In this document: positions 26,375-34,899 of the stretch, one piece after another
Numbering within the stretch: the stretch's first letter is position 1
How the letters are laid out: every line of letters starts with the position of its first letter
Source: DASVTR01 sp036382855
GTDB lineage: Bacteria > Acidobacteriota > Blastocatellia > Pyrinomonadales > Pyrinomonadaceae
Assembly: GCA_036382855.1 (NCBI GenBank)
Contig: DASVPO010000009.1
Coordinates: forward strand, 226,233-290,232
DNA: 64,000 bases
Direction: 5' to 3'
The notes under the pieces: generated by a model
What the model was told of the DNA's origin: nothing
What the model saw: the letters and a program-made list of their open reading frames with translations, nothing else
Database searches by the model: none
Position numbers and translations under genes: made by a program

Positions 26375-27238
26375 ATGTGCCTGGGCGATGATTTTGACCT
26401 TGAAAGCCCCGAACGCAGAACGTTCCTTTCAAAGACCACGGCAGCCGCCGCAGCAGCCTTCGCCACACTCACCTTTCTGCGCCAAGCAACAGGTTCGACG
26501 CAGCAGCAAGAAGCGCAGACGCCGCCGACGCGCGTTCTGGACGCACCCAATATTCAGCATGGCAGGGTGACGTTTAAGAGCGGCGCTAAGGAGATTGATG
26601 GCTACCTCGCCCGCCAGAAAGGCAAAGGCAGGCACAGGCCCGTTCTCGTCGTCGCCGGAAACAGAATTACTGAAGAGTATATTCCTAACACCTGCGCCGC
26701 GCTTGCCGTCGCGGGCTACGTCGGTCTTGCGCCCAACATCTTCCACACCGTCCCGGACAGCGCGCGAACGCCCGACGAGATGCAGAAGGCTCTCGAAGGC
26801 CGCACCGAGGACGATTATTTACAGGACATACGCGCGGGTGCAGACTATCTAAACTCCCAAGCCTTCGTTAAGTCGGGCCAAGCGGGAATCATCGGCTTTT
26901 GCTCCGGCGGTCGTCGCGCAATGCTCTACGGCGCTCGCTACCATGACACAAAGGCCGTCGTTCCTTATCATCCGGCGCGTATGAAGGCTGAGGAAGTCGC
27001 GACGTTGAAAGCGCCCGTGCAGATACATCAGGGTACGGCCGACCGTCATATCCCCGTCATCTGGATTAAAGAGTTGGAGGAAATTTTCCGTAAGCAGAAG
27101 ACGCCCGTCGAGGTCTACTTTTACGAAGGGGCCGACCACGGCTTTCTGGCTTACACGCGTCCCTACTACAAACCAAACGATGCCCTGCTATCATGGAAAC
27201 GAACCACAGAGTTTCTAAATAAGCATCTCAGGAAATAG
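26375..27238 (+). CDS. Tat-exported dienelactone-hydrolase-family protein
   Basis: The 287-residue alpha/beta-hydrolase has the dienelactone-hydrolase triad: Cys176 in GFCSGG, Asp223 in GTADRHIP and His255 in GADHGF. The N-terminus has ERRTFLSK followed by an Ala-rich hydrophobic stretch, a twin-arginine signal, so the folded enzyme probably works outside the cytoplasm. AAGGAG lies about 11 bases before the ATG. Substrates of the wider family include lactones and esters; none is specified here. It lies just upstream of the MarR-pirin-WrbA module, but about 190 bases separate them. Confidence 0.87.
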   Translation: MCLGDDFDLESPERRTFLSKTTAAAAAAFATLTFLRQATGSTQQQEAQTPPTRVLDAPNIQHGRVTFKSGAKEIDGYLARQKGKGRHRPVLVVAGNRITEEYIPNTCAALAVAGYVGLAPNIFHTVPDSARTPDEMQKALEGRTEDDYLQDIRAGADYLNSQAFVKSGQAGIIGFCSGGRRAMLYGARYHDTKAVVPYHPARMKAEEVATLKAPVQIHQGTADRHIPVIWIKELEEIFRKQKTPVEVYFYEGADHGFLAYTRPYYKPNDALLSWKRTTEFLNKHLRK

Positions 27239-27399
27239 CCCGAAGACTTCGCCACTCGCGCCTGACATTCAACCGAGCCGCGCAAGCTCTCACAGCATCC
27301 CTCTCATTCTTATTCACCACCGTTAGGCCGGAGCACGTTCACGTGTTTCCATCTCAACTCCAGGCATCAGTGTTAATGGGTTAATCAATCTTAACCAAG

Positions 27400-27454
27400 T
27401 TGACGAACAAGCTAGATGTGTGTTGTAACACATGAATGTTTATGGTATAAACAT
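27400..27454 (+). promoter_or_regulatory. Promoter/operator region of the MarR gene
   Basis: TTGACG at 27400-27405 is a plausible -35. CTAGATGTGTGTTG at 27412-27425 overlaps a near-palindrome TGTGTT-GT-AACACA (27419-27432). A second palindrome, ATGTTTAT-GGT-ATAAACAT (27436-27454), has perfect 8-bp arms. The first box recurs at 27944 before the pirin gene, so these are candidate MarR operators. Confidence 0.55.
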
Positions 27455-27935
27455 GACTAACATGGGAGAAGCATTGAAAAAGCGCATCAAGCAGACAGCC
27501 GATTTTGATAGCCCATTGGAGGAAGCGCTGCTGAATTTGATGGTGGCCGCGGACCATGCTCGCGGGCGTCTTGAGCGTGCGTGCGAGGGATTCGACATCA
27601 CGCCCGGCCAATATAACGTGCTCAGAATCCTTAGAGGCGTTCATCCGGGCGGACACCCGCGTTGCGAAATCGCCGCGCGTTTAATCGAAAAAGCGCCTGA
27701 TGTTACGCGTCTTGTCAATCGTCTGGAGGCGCACGGGTTGGTCGAGCGCGACCGCTCAAAGGAGGATCGCCGCTTGAGCCTGACGCGGATTACGAAGAAG
27801 GGGCTGCGGCTGCTCGAAGAGATGAACACGGAGATGGAGCAGGCGAACCGCTATTTCGGCGAGAGAATCTCGCGCCGTGATTGCCGCGAGCTGACGCGCA
27901 TCTGTGAGGGCATCTACGCAGAAGACGAGGACTAA
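27432..27935 (+). CDS. MarR-family transcriptional regulator
   Basis: The 167-residue winged-helix repressor has GFDITPGQYNVLRIL, a recognition helix IAARLIEKAPDVTRLVNRLEAHGLVERDRSKEDRRLSL split over the usual HTH and wing, and a helical dimerisation end. MarR proteins sense phenolics, quinones or oxidants through ligands or Cys. Three in-frame ATGs are possible (27432, 27453, 27462). The first two overlap the palindromes, so the protein may really start at 27462 (MGEALKK). It lies upstream of pirin and wrbA and probably controls them and itself. Confidence 0.88.
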   Translation: MNVYGINMTNMGEALKKRIKQTADFDSPLEEALLNLMVAADHARGRLERACEGFDITPGQYNVLRILRGVHPGGHPRCEIAARLIEKAPDVTRLVNRLEAHGLVERDRSKEDRRLSLTRITKKGLRLLEEMNTEMEQANRYFGERISRRDCRELTRICEGIYAEDED

Positions 27936-27943
27936 AGTTTTAA

Positions 27944-27957
27944 CTAGATGTGTGTTG
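27944..27957 (+). promoter_or_regulatory. Second copy of the CTAGATGTGTGTTG box
   Basis: Fourteen bases are identical to 27412-27425. The copy lies nine bases after the MarR stop and 38 bases before the pirin start. It is a likely binding site of the same regulator, although the following bases (CGACAAG) break the palindrome seen in the first copy. Confidence 0.5.
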
Positions 27958-27995
27958 CGACAAGTAACTGTGCAATGCGCGAAGAGGATAAACTA

Positions 27996-28889
27996 ATGGC
28001 GGACAACACTCAAAAGATACGCAGCGTCACTCGCGTTGTTAATAGCATAGAGACATTGGAGGGCGAAGGCTTTCTCGTGCATCGCCCTTTTCCAACGTTT
28101 GCTCTCTCGGAGTTTGACCCCTTCCTGCTCTTGGATGAGATGGGGCCGAAAGACCTTGCGGCGGGCGAAGCTAAGGGAGCGCCGGACCACCCGCATCGCG
28201 GTTTCGAGACTGTCACCTACCTGCTCTCAGGACACATGGAGCACAGAGACTCACAAGGACACGCGGGACAACTTAATCCGGGCGATGTACAGTGGATGAC
28301 GGCGGGCGCTGGCGTCGTACATTCGGAGATGCCGGAACGAGAGTTTGCGAAGCGCGGAGGCCGGCTGCACGGTTTTCAGCTCTGGGTTAACTTGCCACGG
28401 CAGGACAAGTTGATGCAGCCCAGGTATCAGGAGATTCCGGCGGTGCGGATTCCGACGGCGCAGACCGTTGACGGTCTCGTCGCGGTGAAAGTCATCGCAG
28501 GCGAGGCACTCGGCGCACGCGCTCTGATTGAGACGCGCACTCCAATCATCTATCTACACTTCACGCTCCAGCCGGGCGGGCGCGTTGTGCAGGCTGTGGC
28601 GGGCGAGTATAACGCTTTCGCTTATGTGGTGGAGGGCGAAGGACTCTTCGGCGCGGACGATGAAGCTGCAAGACGCGGGCAGATGGTGATGTTTGAGCGA
28701 GACGGCGAGGCCGTCACAATCTCGTCGCCTGAGAATGCGCAGGCGCAACTTGATGTGCTGCTCATCGCGGGAGTGCCGCTTAACGAGCCGGTTGCGCGTT
28801 ATGGCCCATTCGTGATGAACACGCGCGAGGAAATCTATCAGGCGCTCGAAGATTACCGCAGCGGTCGTATGGGCGCTATCAATTTCTAA
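27996..28889 (+). CDS. Pirin-family protein
   Basis: The 297-residue bicupin starts at MADNTQKIRS with GAGG about ten bases upstream; an in-frame ATG at 27948 falls in the operator region. The metal-binding cupin has DHPHRGFETVTYLLSGHMEHRDSQG, with the His pair, a further His and Glu as iron ligands, and MTAGAGVVHSEMP. Bacterial pirins can cleave quercetin or bind other proteins. Placed between MarR and WrbA, it is probably part of a defence against quinones or flavonoids. Confidence 0.93.
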   Translation: MADNTQKIRSVTRVVNSIETLEGEGFLVHRPFPTFALSEFDPFLLLDEMGPKDLAAGEAKGAPDHPHRGFETVTYLLSGHMEHRDSQGHAGQLNPGDVQWMTAGAGVVHSEMPEREFAKRGGRLHGFQLWVNLPRQDKLMQPRYQEIPAVRIPTAQTVDGLVAVKVIAGEALGARALIETRTPIIYLHFTLQPGGRVVQAVAGEYNAFAYVVEGEGLFGADDEAARRGQMVMFERDGEAVTISSPENAQAQLDVLLIAGVPLNEPVARYGPFVMNTREEIYQALEDYRSGRMGAINF

Positions 28890-28920
28890 ACAGGCGGGAA
28901 CAAAAAAGGAAGGAACGAAG

Positions 28921-29550
28921 ATGGACAAGGTTAATGTTTTAATCGCATTTTATTCGCGCAACGGCTCGACCGAAGCGCTCGCCAAATCAATCGCCGAGGG
29001 AGCACAGAAGGAGGGAGCTGAAGTCCGCCTCAGGCGGGCGCGTGATATTGTTGCCGAAGAGATTATACAGAAGGTGCCGGGTTGGGCAGAGAATCGCGAC
29101 CGCATGTACAAGGAATACGAAGCGCCGACTGAAGACGATGCCGTCTGGGCTGATGCTATCATCCTCGGCACGCCGACGCGTTTCGGCAATGTCTCTGCGG
29201 AACTCAAAGCATATATTGATTCGCTTGGCGGCCTCTGGTTTCAGGGCAAGCTGAACGGCAAGGCCGGCAGCGCCTTTACTTCCACCTCGACCACGCACGG
29301 CGGAAATGAATCAACCATCCTTACTCTCTACATACCGATGGCGCATCTCGGTTTAATCCTTGTGCCGCTCGGCTACGCCGACCCTGTGCTGTTCAGCGCC
29401 GGCACGCCCTACGGCGCATCGAGCGTCTCCGGGCCGGGCAGCGACCAGCCGCCGACGGATAAAGACCTTGAAGTCGCACGCTTTCAAGGCAAGCGCGTCG
29501 CGCAAATCGCGCGCGTCTTGAAAACTGCTGGCGAAACGCGCACCGAATAA
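28921..29550 (+). CDS. wrbA: NAD(P)H:quinone oxidoreductase, WrbA type
   Basis: The 209-residue flavodoxin-fold protein starts with an FMN phosphate loop (FYSRNGSTEALAKSIAEGA). It has the WrbA features DAIILGTPTRFGNVSAELKAYIDSLGGLW, GKAGSAFTSTSTTHGGNE and a tail reading GASSVSGPGSDQPP. It reduces quinones by two electrons in the cytoplasm, avoiding semiquinones. AGGAAGGA precedes the ATG. It is the third gene of the MarR-pirin-WrbA module, 31 bases after the pirin stop. Confidence 0.95.
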   Translation: MDKVNVLIAFYSRNGSTEALAKSIAEGAQKEGAEVRLRRARDIVAEEIIQKVPGWAENRDRMYKEYEAPTEDDAVWADAIILGTPTRFGNVSAELKAYIDSLGGLWFQGKLNGKAGSAFTSTSTTHGGNESTILTLYIPMAHLGLILVPLGYADPVLFSAGTPYGASSVSGPGSDQPPTDKDLEVARFQGKRVAQIARVLKTAGETRTE

Positions 29551-29967
29551 GCAAGATTGATAACGGACAATCACAGCGCAGCATGGCCTTCGGTTTTCAG
29601 TTAGTCCATGCTCCGAACAGTAGTAAGCCTGCTGATTACTAAACGGCTGTTTGGCAAGTGTGATTGAGTCTCATCTCTCGCTTTAAGGATGAAGGCCGCC
29701 GGAATTTGAACTCTGGCGGCCTTTATCGCGCGTAAGTGTTCGACGCTTTTATATCGTGTTGCGGAATAAAACAGATTGCGAAGGCTGGACTCTGTACATA
29801 AAAGTACGACTGCACTAAACTGTCCGTAAACAAAAGGCTGCCGCCCGGCTCTCCGAACACATCGCCGAGTCTCAAATGCGGCAGTAGCTAAATCCGTTTC
29901 AAAAACGAGTTTCATCGGCAGGATACGCGCGGCGCGAGCGCTGCAACAGAGTCAACCGCTGAGCGTT
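29551..29967. other. Intergenic stretch with a terminator
   Basis: These 417 bases hold the terminator at 29692-29723 and no convincing reading frame. I see no clear promoter for the kinase gene that follows. Confidence 0.5.
29692..29723 (+). terminator. Terminator after wrbA
   Basis: AAGGCCGCC (29692-29700) pairs with GGCGGCCTT (29715-29723), followed by TTA. The T-run is short. Confidence 0.55.
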
Positions 29968-32544
29968 ATGCAAGAGATTGACGATGAGAGAAGTAACGGC
30001 CTGATGCTCGTCGGCATCGGGGCTTCGGCCGGTGGCATTGACGCGCTGCTGCGTTTCTTTGAGCACACGCCGCCGGACAGCGGGCTTGCGTTTGCCGTTG
30101 TTCTGCACGCCTTGCCCGACCATGAGAGTCGGCTGGCGGAAGCGCTTCAGACGAAGACGCGCATGCCTGTGACGAGGGTGGCTGAGGTTGCTCGTGTCGA
30201 GCGCAACTGTGTCTACTTTGTGCCGCCAGATAAGCAGGTCTTTCTGTCGGGCGGGCACATACGGCTCGCCGAGCGCAGGCAGGAGAACGCCTGTAACGCG
30301 CCGATTGATTTATTCTTTCGCGAGTTGGCGGTCGCTTACAAAGATAAGGCCATCGCGGTCGTGATGTCGGGCGCGGACGCGGACGGCTCGCTCGGCCTCG
30401 GGCGTGTCAGGGAAGAGGGCGGCGTCTCCATCGCGCAAGACCCTTCGGAGGCCGAGCAAGCGGCCATGCCGCGCAGCGCCATCGAAACCGGCTGGGTAGA
30501 TTTCATACTGCCTGCCGGCTCAATGCCGCAGAAGCTCCTCTCGCTCAAGCAGAACGCCGGGCGCATCCAACTGACGCCTGCCGAAAAGTCCTCGTGTAAC
30601 TTCGAGGAAGATGCGCTGCTCGAAATGCTCGCGCTCCTGCGCGCACGCACGCGCCAAGACTTTACCAACTACAAACATTCAACTCTGCTGCGCCGCATCG
30701 AGCGCCGCTTGCAGGTCGCGGACTCCGAAGACATTCCAGCCTACCTAGAGCACGTCCGCCATCATCCGGCTGAGTTGCAGGGCTTGCTGCGCGACCTGCT
30801 CATCAGCATGACCAGCTTCTTACGCGACCCTGACGCCTTCCGCATTCAAGACCTAAAGCTCCGACGCGCAGCCGTGCTCTTCTACGACATCACCGAGCGC
30901 AAACGCCTCGAAGCGAACCTTGCCTTTCTGGCCGAAGTCAGTCAGGACCTCGCGCGCTTGACGAGCATTGACGAAATCATGCAAACGGTCGGCGCGAAAA
31001 TCGGTGCGTATCTGAATCTTTCGCTCTGCGCCTTTGCCGAAATCAATGATGCGGCTGACGAAGTAGTTGTGACCCACGATTGGCACAGGGCAGATGTGCC
31101 GGGCATAGCCGGCGTTTATCGCCTCTTTGATTTCGTTACGGACGAATTTCAGCGGGCATCACGCGCCGGAGAGATTATCGTCGTCCGCGATACGATGGCC
31201 GGTGCGCGCACCGACGCGGAAAAATATGCGGCACTCAAAATCGGTTCGTTCATCATCTTGCCGCACGTCAGCGACGGCGAGTGGCGGCCTCTGCTCGCCA
31301 TCTATCATTCAGAGGCGCACGATTGGCGCGACGACGAAATCGAGTTGATGCGCGAACTGACGACGCGCCTCTGGATGCGACTCGAACGCGCACGCGCAGA
31401 AGAAGCCCTGCGCCTCAGCGAGGAGCGCCTGCGCCTCGTGCTTGAGAGCGCCACGGACTACGCCATCGTGCTGATGAACGCCGAAGGGCGCTACACGAGT
31501 TGGAACCCAGGCGCGGAGAAGATGTTCGGCTATACGGAAGCCGAGGCGGTCGGACAACCGTCAAGTCTCATCTTCACGCCCGAAGACCGCGCAGCGGGCC
31601 TGCCCGAACAGGAGTTGCAGGTGGCGGACACGGCAGGGCGTGCCACCGACGAACGCTGGCACATGCGCAAGGACGGCACGCGCTTCTACGTGAGCGGGGT
31701 GGCGGTCTCTCTGGGGCGCGGTCGCGGCTACGCCAAGATTGCGCGCGACCTGACGGCGCAGAAGCAGGCGCAGGAAGAGTTGCAAAAGGCTTGGGAAGAT
31801 TTGGAGAAGCGCGTCGGGGAGCGGACGGCGGAACTGGCCGAGGCAAACTCCGCCCTGCGCGAAGAGGTGCGCGTGCGCCGCCGCGCCGAGCAGGAGCGTT
31901 TAGAACTGCTGCGCCGCATCGTCACCACGCAGGAGGACGAACGCCGCCGCATCTCGCGCGAGTTGCACGACCAGTTGGGGCAGTCGCTCACGGCGCTCCG
32001 GCTCAAGCTCGAAGGGTTGAAGGGCGAGGCGGGCGAGAGTTCGAAGCTACAGGGGAGGATTACGGAGTTGGTGGAAGTGGCGCAACGTCTAGACGCGGAC
32101 GTGGACTTCCTCGCGTGGGAGTTGCGCCCCTCTGCGCTCGACGACCTCGGCCTCACAGTCGCCCTGAGCAACTACGCACATGAGTGGTCGAAGCACTTAG
32201 GCGTTAAAGTCAACTTCCACTCCGCCGGTCTGGAGGATGCACGCCTTGCGCCGCTCGTCGAAACCAGCCTCTACCGCATCGCGCAGGAGGCTTTGAACAA
32301 CGTCTCGAAGCATGCGGAAGCCACGAGCGTTGACCTGCTGCTTGAACGTCGCGGCCACAACGCCGTCCTCATCATCGAGGACAACGGGCAAGGCTTTAAC
32401 CCCGACGAGATGACGCTCTCCGCAGGCGGGCGCGGCATGGGCCTCATCGGAATGCGTGAGCGCGCGGCTCTCGTCGGCGGCTCAATCGAGATTGAGAGCG
32501 CAGGCGGCGAAGGCACTACAATCTTCGTTCGCATCCCCTTTTGA
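29968..32544 (+). CDS. Hybrid CheB-CheR(truncated)-GAF-PAS histidine kinase
   Basis: The product is 858 residues. Residues 12-195 are a CheB methylesterase domain with Ser20 (GASAGG), a His region (LHALPDHES) and Asp139 (SGADADG). Residues 212-291 match the CheR N-terminal domain and the first residues of its catalytic domain (LLISMTSFLRDPDAF). The SAM-binding methyltransferase fold is absent: the sequence jumps at about 291 to the last residues of a PAS domain (AAVLFYDITERKRLE). A GAF domain (about 320-470), a PAS domain (about 485-600), a coiled coil and a HisKA_3/HATPase module with His667 follow. It is a cytoplasmic sensor of the NarX type. The LuxR-type regulator follows after 39 bases. 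Confidence 0.87.
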   Translation: MQEIDDERSNGLMLVGIGASAGGIDALLRFFEHTPPDSGLAFAVVLHALPDHESRLAEALQTKTRMPVTRVAEVARVERNCVYFVPPDKQVFLSGGHIRLAERRQENACNAPIDLFFRELAVAYKDKAIAVVMSGADADGSLGLGRVREEGGVSIAQDPSEAEQAAMPRSAIETGWVDFILPAGSMPQKLLSLKQNAGRIQLTPAEKSSCNFEEDALLEMLALLRARTRQDFTNYKHSTLLRRIERRLQVADSEDIPAYLEHVRHHPAELQGLLRDLLISMTSFLRDPDAFRIQDLKLRRAAVLFYDITERKRLEANLAFLAEVSQDLARLTSIDEIMQTVGAKIGAYLNLSLCAFAEINDAADEVVVTHDWHRADVPGIAGVYRLFDFVTDEFQRASRAGEIIVVRDTMAGARTDAEKYAALKIGSFIILPHVSDGEWRPLLAIYHSEAHDWRDDEIELMRELTTRLWMRLERARAEEALRLSEERLRLVLESATDYAIVLMNAEGRYTSWNPGAEKMFGYTEAEAVGQPSSLIFTPEDRAAGLPEQELQVADTAGRATDERWHMRKDGTRFYVSGVAVSLGRGRGYAKIARDLTAQKQAQEELQKAWEDLEKRVGERTAELAEANSALREEVRVRRRAEQERLELLRRIVTTQEDERRRISRELHDQLGQSLTALRLKLEGLKGEAGESSKLQGRITELVEVAQRLDADVDFLAWELRPSALDDLGLTVALSNYAHEWSKHLGVKVNFHSAGLEDARLAPLVETSLYRIAQEALNNVSKHAEATSVDLLLERRGHNAVLIIEDNGQGFNPDEMTLSAGGRGMGLIGMRERAALVGGSIEIESAGGEGTTIFVRIPF

Positions 32545-32583
32545 GTTTGCCCCTACAGATTTGCTCGAAGATGGAGAAGCACG

Positions 32584-33240
32584 ATGACAAACAAGCTGCG
32601 TGTCTTTCTCGCCGACGACCACGCCGTGCTCCGCGAAGGATTGAAGATGCTTGTCAACGCGCAGGCCGACATGGAGTGTGTCGGTGAAGCGTCGGACGGG
32701 CGCGCGGCCGTCCAGGGCGTGAGCGAGCTTCTGCCCGACGTGGCCGTGCTCGACGTTTCGATGCCGGAACTAAACGGCTTGAAGGCGACCAAGCGCATCA
32801 GGCAGTGTTGCCCGGAGGCAAAAATCCTGACCCTCACGCGCCACACAGACGACGGCTACCTGCAACAACTTCTCAAGGCGGGCGTTAATGGCTACGTTCT
32901 CAAGCAGAGCGCATCAGCAGTGCTCCTGTCAGCTATCCGCGCCGTCGCCTCCGGCCAGACCTTCCTCGACCCGGCCCTCACGAGCAAGGTCGTCGGCAGC
33001 TACGTCGCAAAGTCTGCCAGCAAAGGCATCACGCCGCAGAACGAACCGAGCGCGCGTGAACGCGAAGTGCTGCGCATGATCGCATGGGGCTACAGCAACA
33101 AGGAGATTGCCGCGCGCTTAGACTTGAGCGTTAAAACGGTCGAAGTCCACAAGGCCAACGCCATGCGCAAGCTCTGTATGACAAGCCGCATAGACATCGT
33201 GCGCTACGCCATTCTTCAGGGGTGGTTGCAGGATACATGA
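32584..33240 (+). CDS. NarL/LuxR-family response regulator
   Basis: The 218-residue protein has an N-terminal receiver domain with FLADDHAVLREGL, phospho-acceptor Asp in VAVLDVSMPEL and the switch Lys in GYVLKQS. A C-terminal LuxR helix-turn-helix follows (AREREVLRMIAWGYSNKEIAARL then SVKTVEVHKANAM). LTLTR replaces the more usual LTxH, but the receiver looks functional. It is the cognate partner of the kinase just upstream. A GGAG precedes the ATG. Target genes are not evident from this window. Confidence 0.93.
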   Translation: MTNKLRVFLADDHAVLREGLKMLVNAQADMECVGEASDGRAAVQGVSELLPDVAVLDVSMPELNGLKATKRIRQCCPEAKILTLTRHTDDGYLQQLLKAGVNGYVLKQSASAVLLSAIRAVASGQTFLDPALTSKVVGSYVAKSASKGITPQNEPSAREREVLRMIAWGYSNKEIAARLDLSVKTVEVHKANAMRKLCMTSRIDIVRYAILQGWLQDT

Positions 33241-33469
33241 AGCCGCCCGCGTTGCAGCTCCGGCTGTACACGTCAGTTTTTGTCCACGCTTTACAGCCTT
33301 AAAGCCATCGCCTGATTCTCTTCACACAGCATCCGTAACACGCTCCAAAGTTTCTCAAAACATCTTCAACAATTACGGAGCAGGGTCGGCATCAACTTTG
33401 CTTCTCAGCTTCAGCAGTTCTTTTTGCTGCATCTGAACGGTTCATCCAAACTCGAAGTTGAGGTGAAGC

Positions 33470-33673
33470 ATGTATTTTCTAAATACAGCGCGCACACTTT
33501 GCCACATGATTGAAGATCTTAGAACAGGCCAGGCTCCTGACCCGTGCGGCTCAAGAGCTAATAAGCTGGACATACTGCAATACCACGAAGGCAAGCCAAA
33601 CAAACTTCTGGCCGAGAAGCCAACAAACATTCCTCTCTGTAAACACTGCGAAAAGGGTATTGCGGCTCGCTAG
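33470..33673 (+). CDS. Possible small protein of unknown function
   Basis: The 67-codon frame has a good GAGGTGA nine bases before the ATG. It contains a C-terminal CKHC pair and is fairly charged. Base composition is lower in GC than in its neighbours. There is no recognised family and no second line of support, so it may be spurious. Confidence 0.3.
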   Translation: MYFLNTARTLCHMIEDLRTGQAPDPCGSRANKLDILQYHEGKPNKLLAEKPTNIPLCKHCEKGIAAR

Positions 33674-33710
33674 TCCAAGAGAATGAGCGCGCTCAAAGGT
33701 AAGGAAAGGG

Positions 33711-33743
33711 AAAACGAAAAAGGGCAACTGTTTTAGTTGCCCT
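33711..33743 (-). terminator. Terminator of tRNA-Asn
   Basis: On the minus strand AGGGCAACT pairs with AGTTGCCCT around a five-base loop and is followed by TTTTTCGTTTT. It lies about 20 bases after the tRNA 3' end. Confidence 0.8.
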
Positions 33744-33762
33744 CATTCATTTCAGATGTTAA

Positions 33763-33834
<72 letters not shown>

Positions 33835-33837
33835 ATA

Positions 33838-33881
33838 CGCGCCCCATGCAAGCTTTAGCTAGTAAAGCCTGCTGGGGCGCG
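33838..33881. other. Long hairpin next to the tRNA-Asn 5' end
   Basis: CGCGCCCCA (33838-33846) pairs with TGGGGCGCG (33873-33881), with an inner near-complementary GCAAGCTTTA/TAAAGCCTGC. On the plus strand GAAGCGTTTTTA follows, as in a terminator. On the minus strand it would form a leader hairpin just before the tRNA. Confidence 0.5.
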
Positions 33882-34084
33882 AAGCGTTTTTATAGCAGAA
33901 GGGTTGTGGGAGCGTCAAGCAGTGGGAGATGTAGAAGGCGCTGGCAAAGAGGGCTGAGGGGCGGAATTGGCTTGCGCGGCGACGAGAAGTGAGAGAATAT
34001 CTCGCCACTCGATTTAGTTAGACAAGCAGTGAAGAGGTTCTACCATTTTGCCACGCGCGTCGCGTGAGCTAGGAGAGTGTTTGC

Positions 34085-34816
34085 ATGGAGCGCCGGACGA
34101 CCAGTTGGTATAGTCACAATCTGGGAATGGAGATGCCGCTTGTGGCTTACGGGCATGCGGGCTATCCGTTGTTGATGTTTCCCACTGCTGCCGCAGATTA
34201 TCTGGAGTATGAGCGGTTTCATCTCATTGACGCAATCAAACATTTAATCGAAGCCGGGCGCGTGCGTGCCTTTTCGATTAACAGCGTCAACCGTTATAGC
34301 CTGCTGAACGAGCAGGCTCCGCCAAACGTGAAAGCAGAATTGCTGACGCGTTATGACCGCTACGTGACGGACGAAGTGTTGCCCTTGATTCGCAACGAGG
34401 TCGGAGACGGCGCGCGTCCTATCACGACGGGCGCGAGCCTCGGCGCATTCCTTTCGGCCAACGCTTACTTTCGTCACCCCGATTTGCTGCGCGGCGTTAT
34501 CGCGATGAGCGGCAGCTACGACGTGCGCTCTTATCTAAAAGGCTATTCGGACGACAACGTTTATTTCAACAACCCTGCCGACTACCTGCCAAACCTGAAC
34601 GACGATTACTACCTTCCGCTGCTTCGTCGTGCCGATGCAATCTTCATCCTCTCAGGACAGGGAGCCTACGAAGCGCCGGAGCGCAGCAGAAAATTGTCGG
34701 AGATTTTGACTGCCAGAGGAATCCCGCACACGCTCGATTTGTGGGGACACGACGTAAACCACGACTGGCCCTGGTGGCGCAAGATGCTGCCTTACTATTT
34801 AGAGAAGCTGTTTTAA
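34085..34816 (+). CDS. Esterase-like alpha/beta hydrolase
   Basis: The 243-residue protein is of the putative-esterase (enterochelin-esterase-like) type. It has the nucleophile elbow TTGASLGAFLSA, an acid region around FILSGQGAYE and a His near the end (LWGHDVNHDWPWW). It has no signal peptide, so it acts in the cytoplasm. AGGAG is 15 bases before the ATG. The substrate is not evident. The stop codon TAA overlaps the first bases of a perfect 28-bp hairpin repeat, which separates the gene from the convergent PBP1A gene. Confidence 0.82.
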   Translation: MERRTTSWYSHNLGMEMPLVAYGHAGYPLLMFPTAAADYLEYERFHLIDAIKHLIEAGRVRAFSINSVNRYSLLNEQAPPNVKAELLTRYDRYVTDEVLPLIRNEVGDGARPITTGASLGAFLSANAYFRHPDLLRGVIAMSGSYDVRSYLKGYSDDNVYFNNPADYLPNLNDDYYLPLLRRADAIFILSGQGAYEAPERSRKLSEILTARGIPHTLDLWGHDVNHDWPWWRKMLPYYLEKLF

Positions 34817-34897
34817 ATGATGAACGCGGAACGATGAACGATAAAGTACTAAGCAGTTGTTTGTCATTCATCGTTCATCGTTCCGCGTTCATCATTT
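34815..34897. repeat. Heptamer hairpin, GATGAAC family (perfect 28-bp arms)
   Basis: The left arm 34815-34842 (units GATGAAC, GCGGAAC, GATGAAC) is perfectly complementary to 34870-34897 across a 27-base loop. It begins inside the esterase stop codon and ends two bases from the PBP1A stop codon, filling the whole gap between the convergent genes. It could also terminate both transcripts. Confidence 0.93.
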
Positions 34898-34899
34898 CG

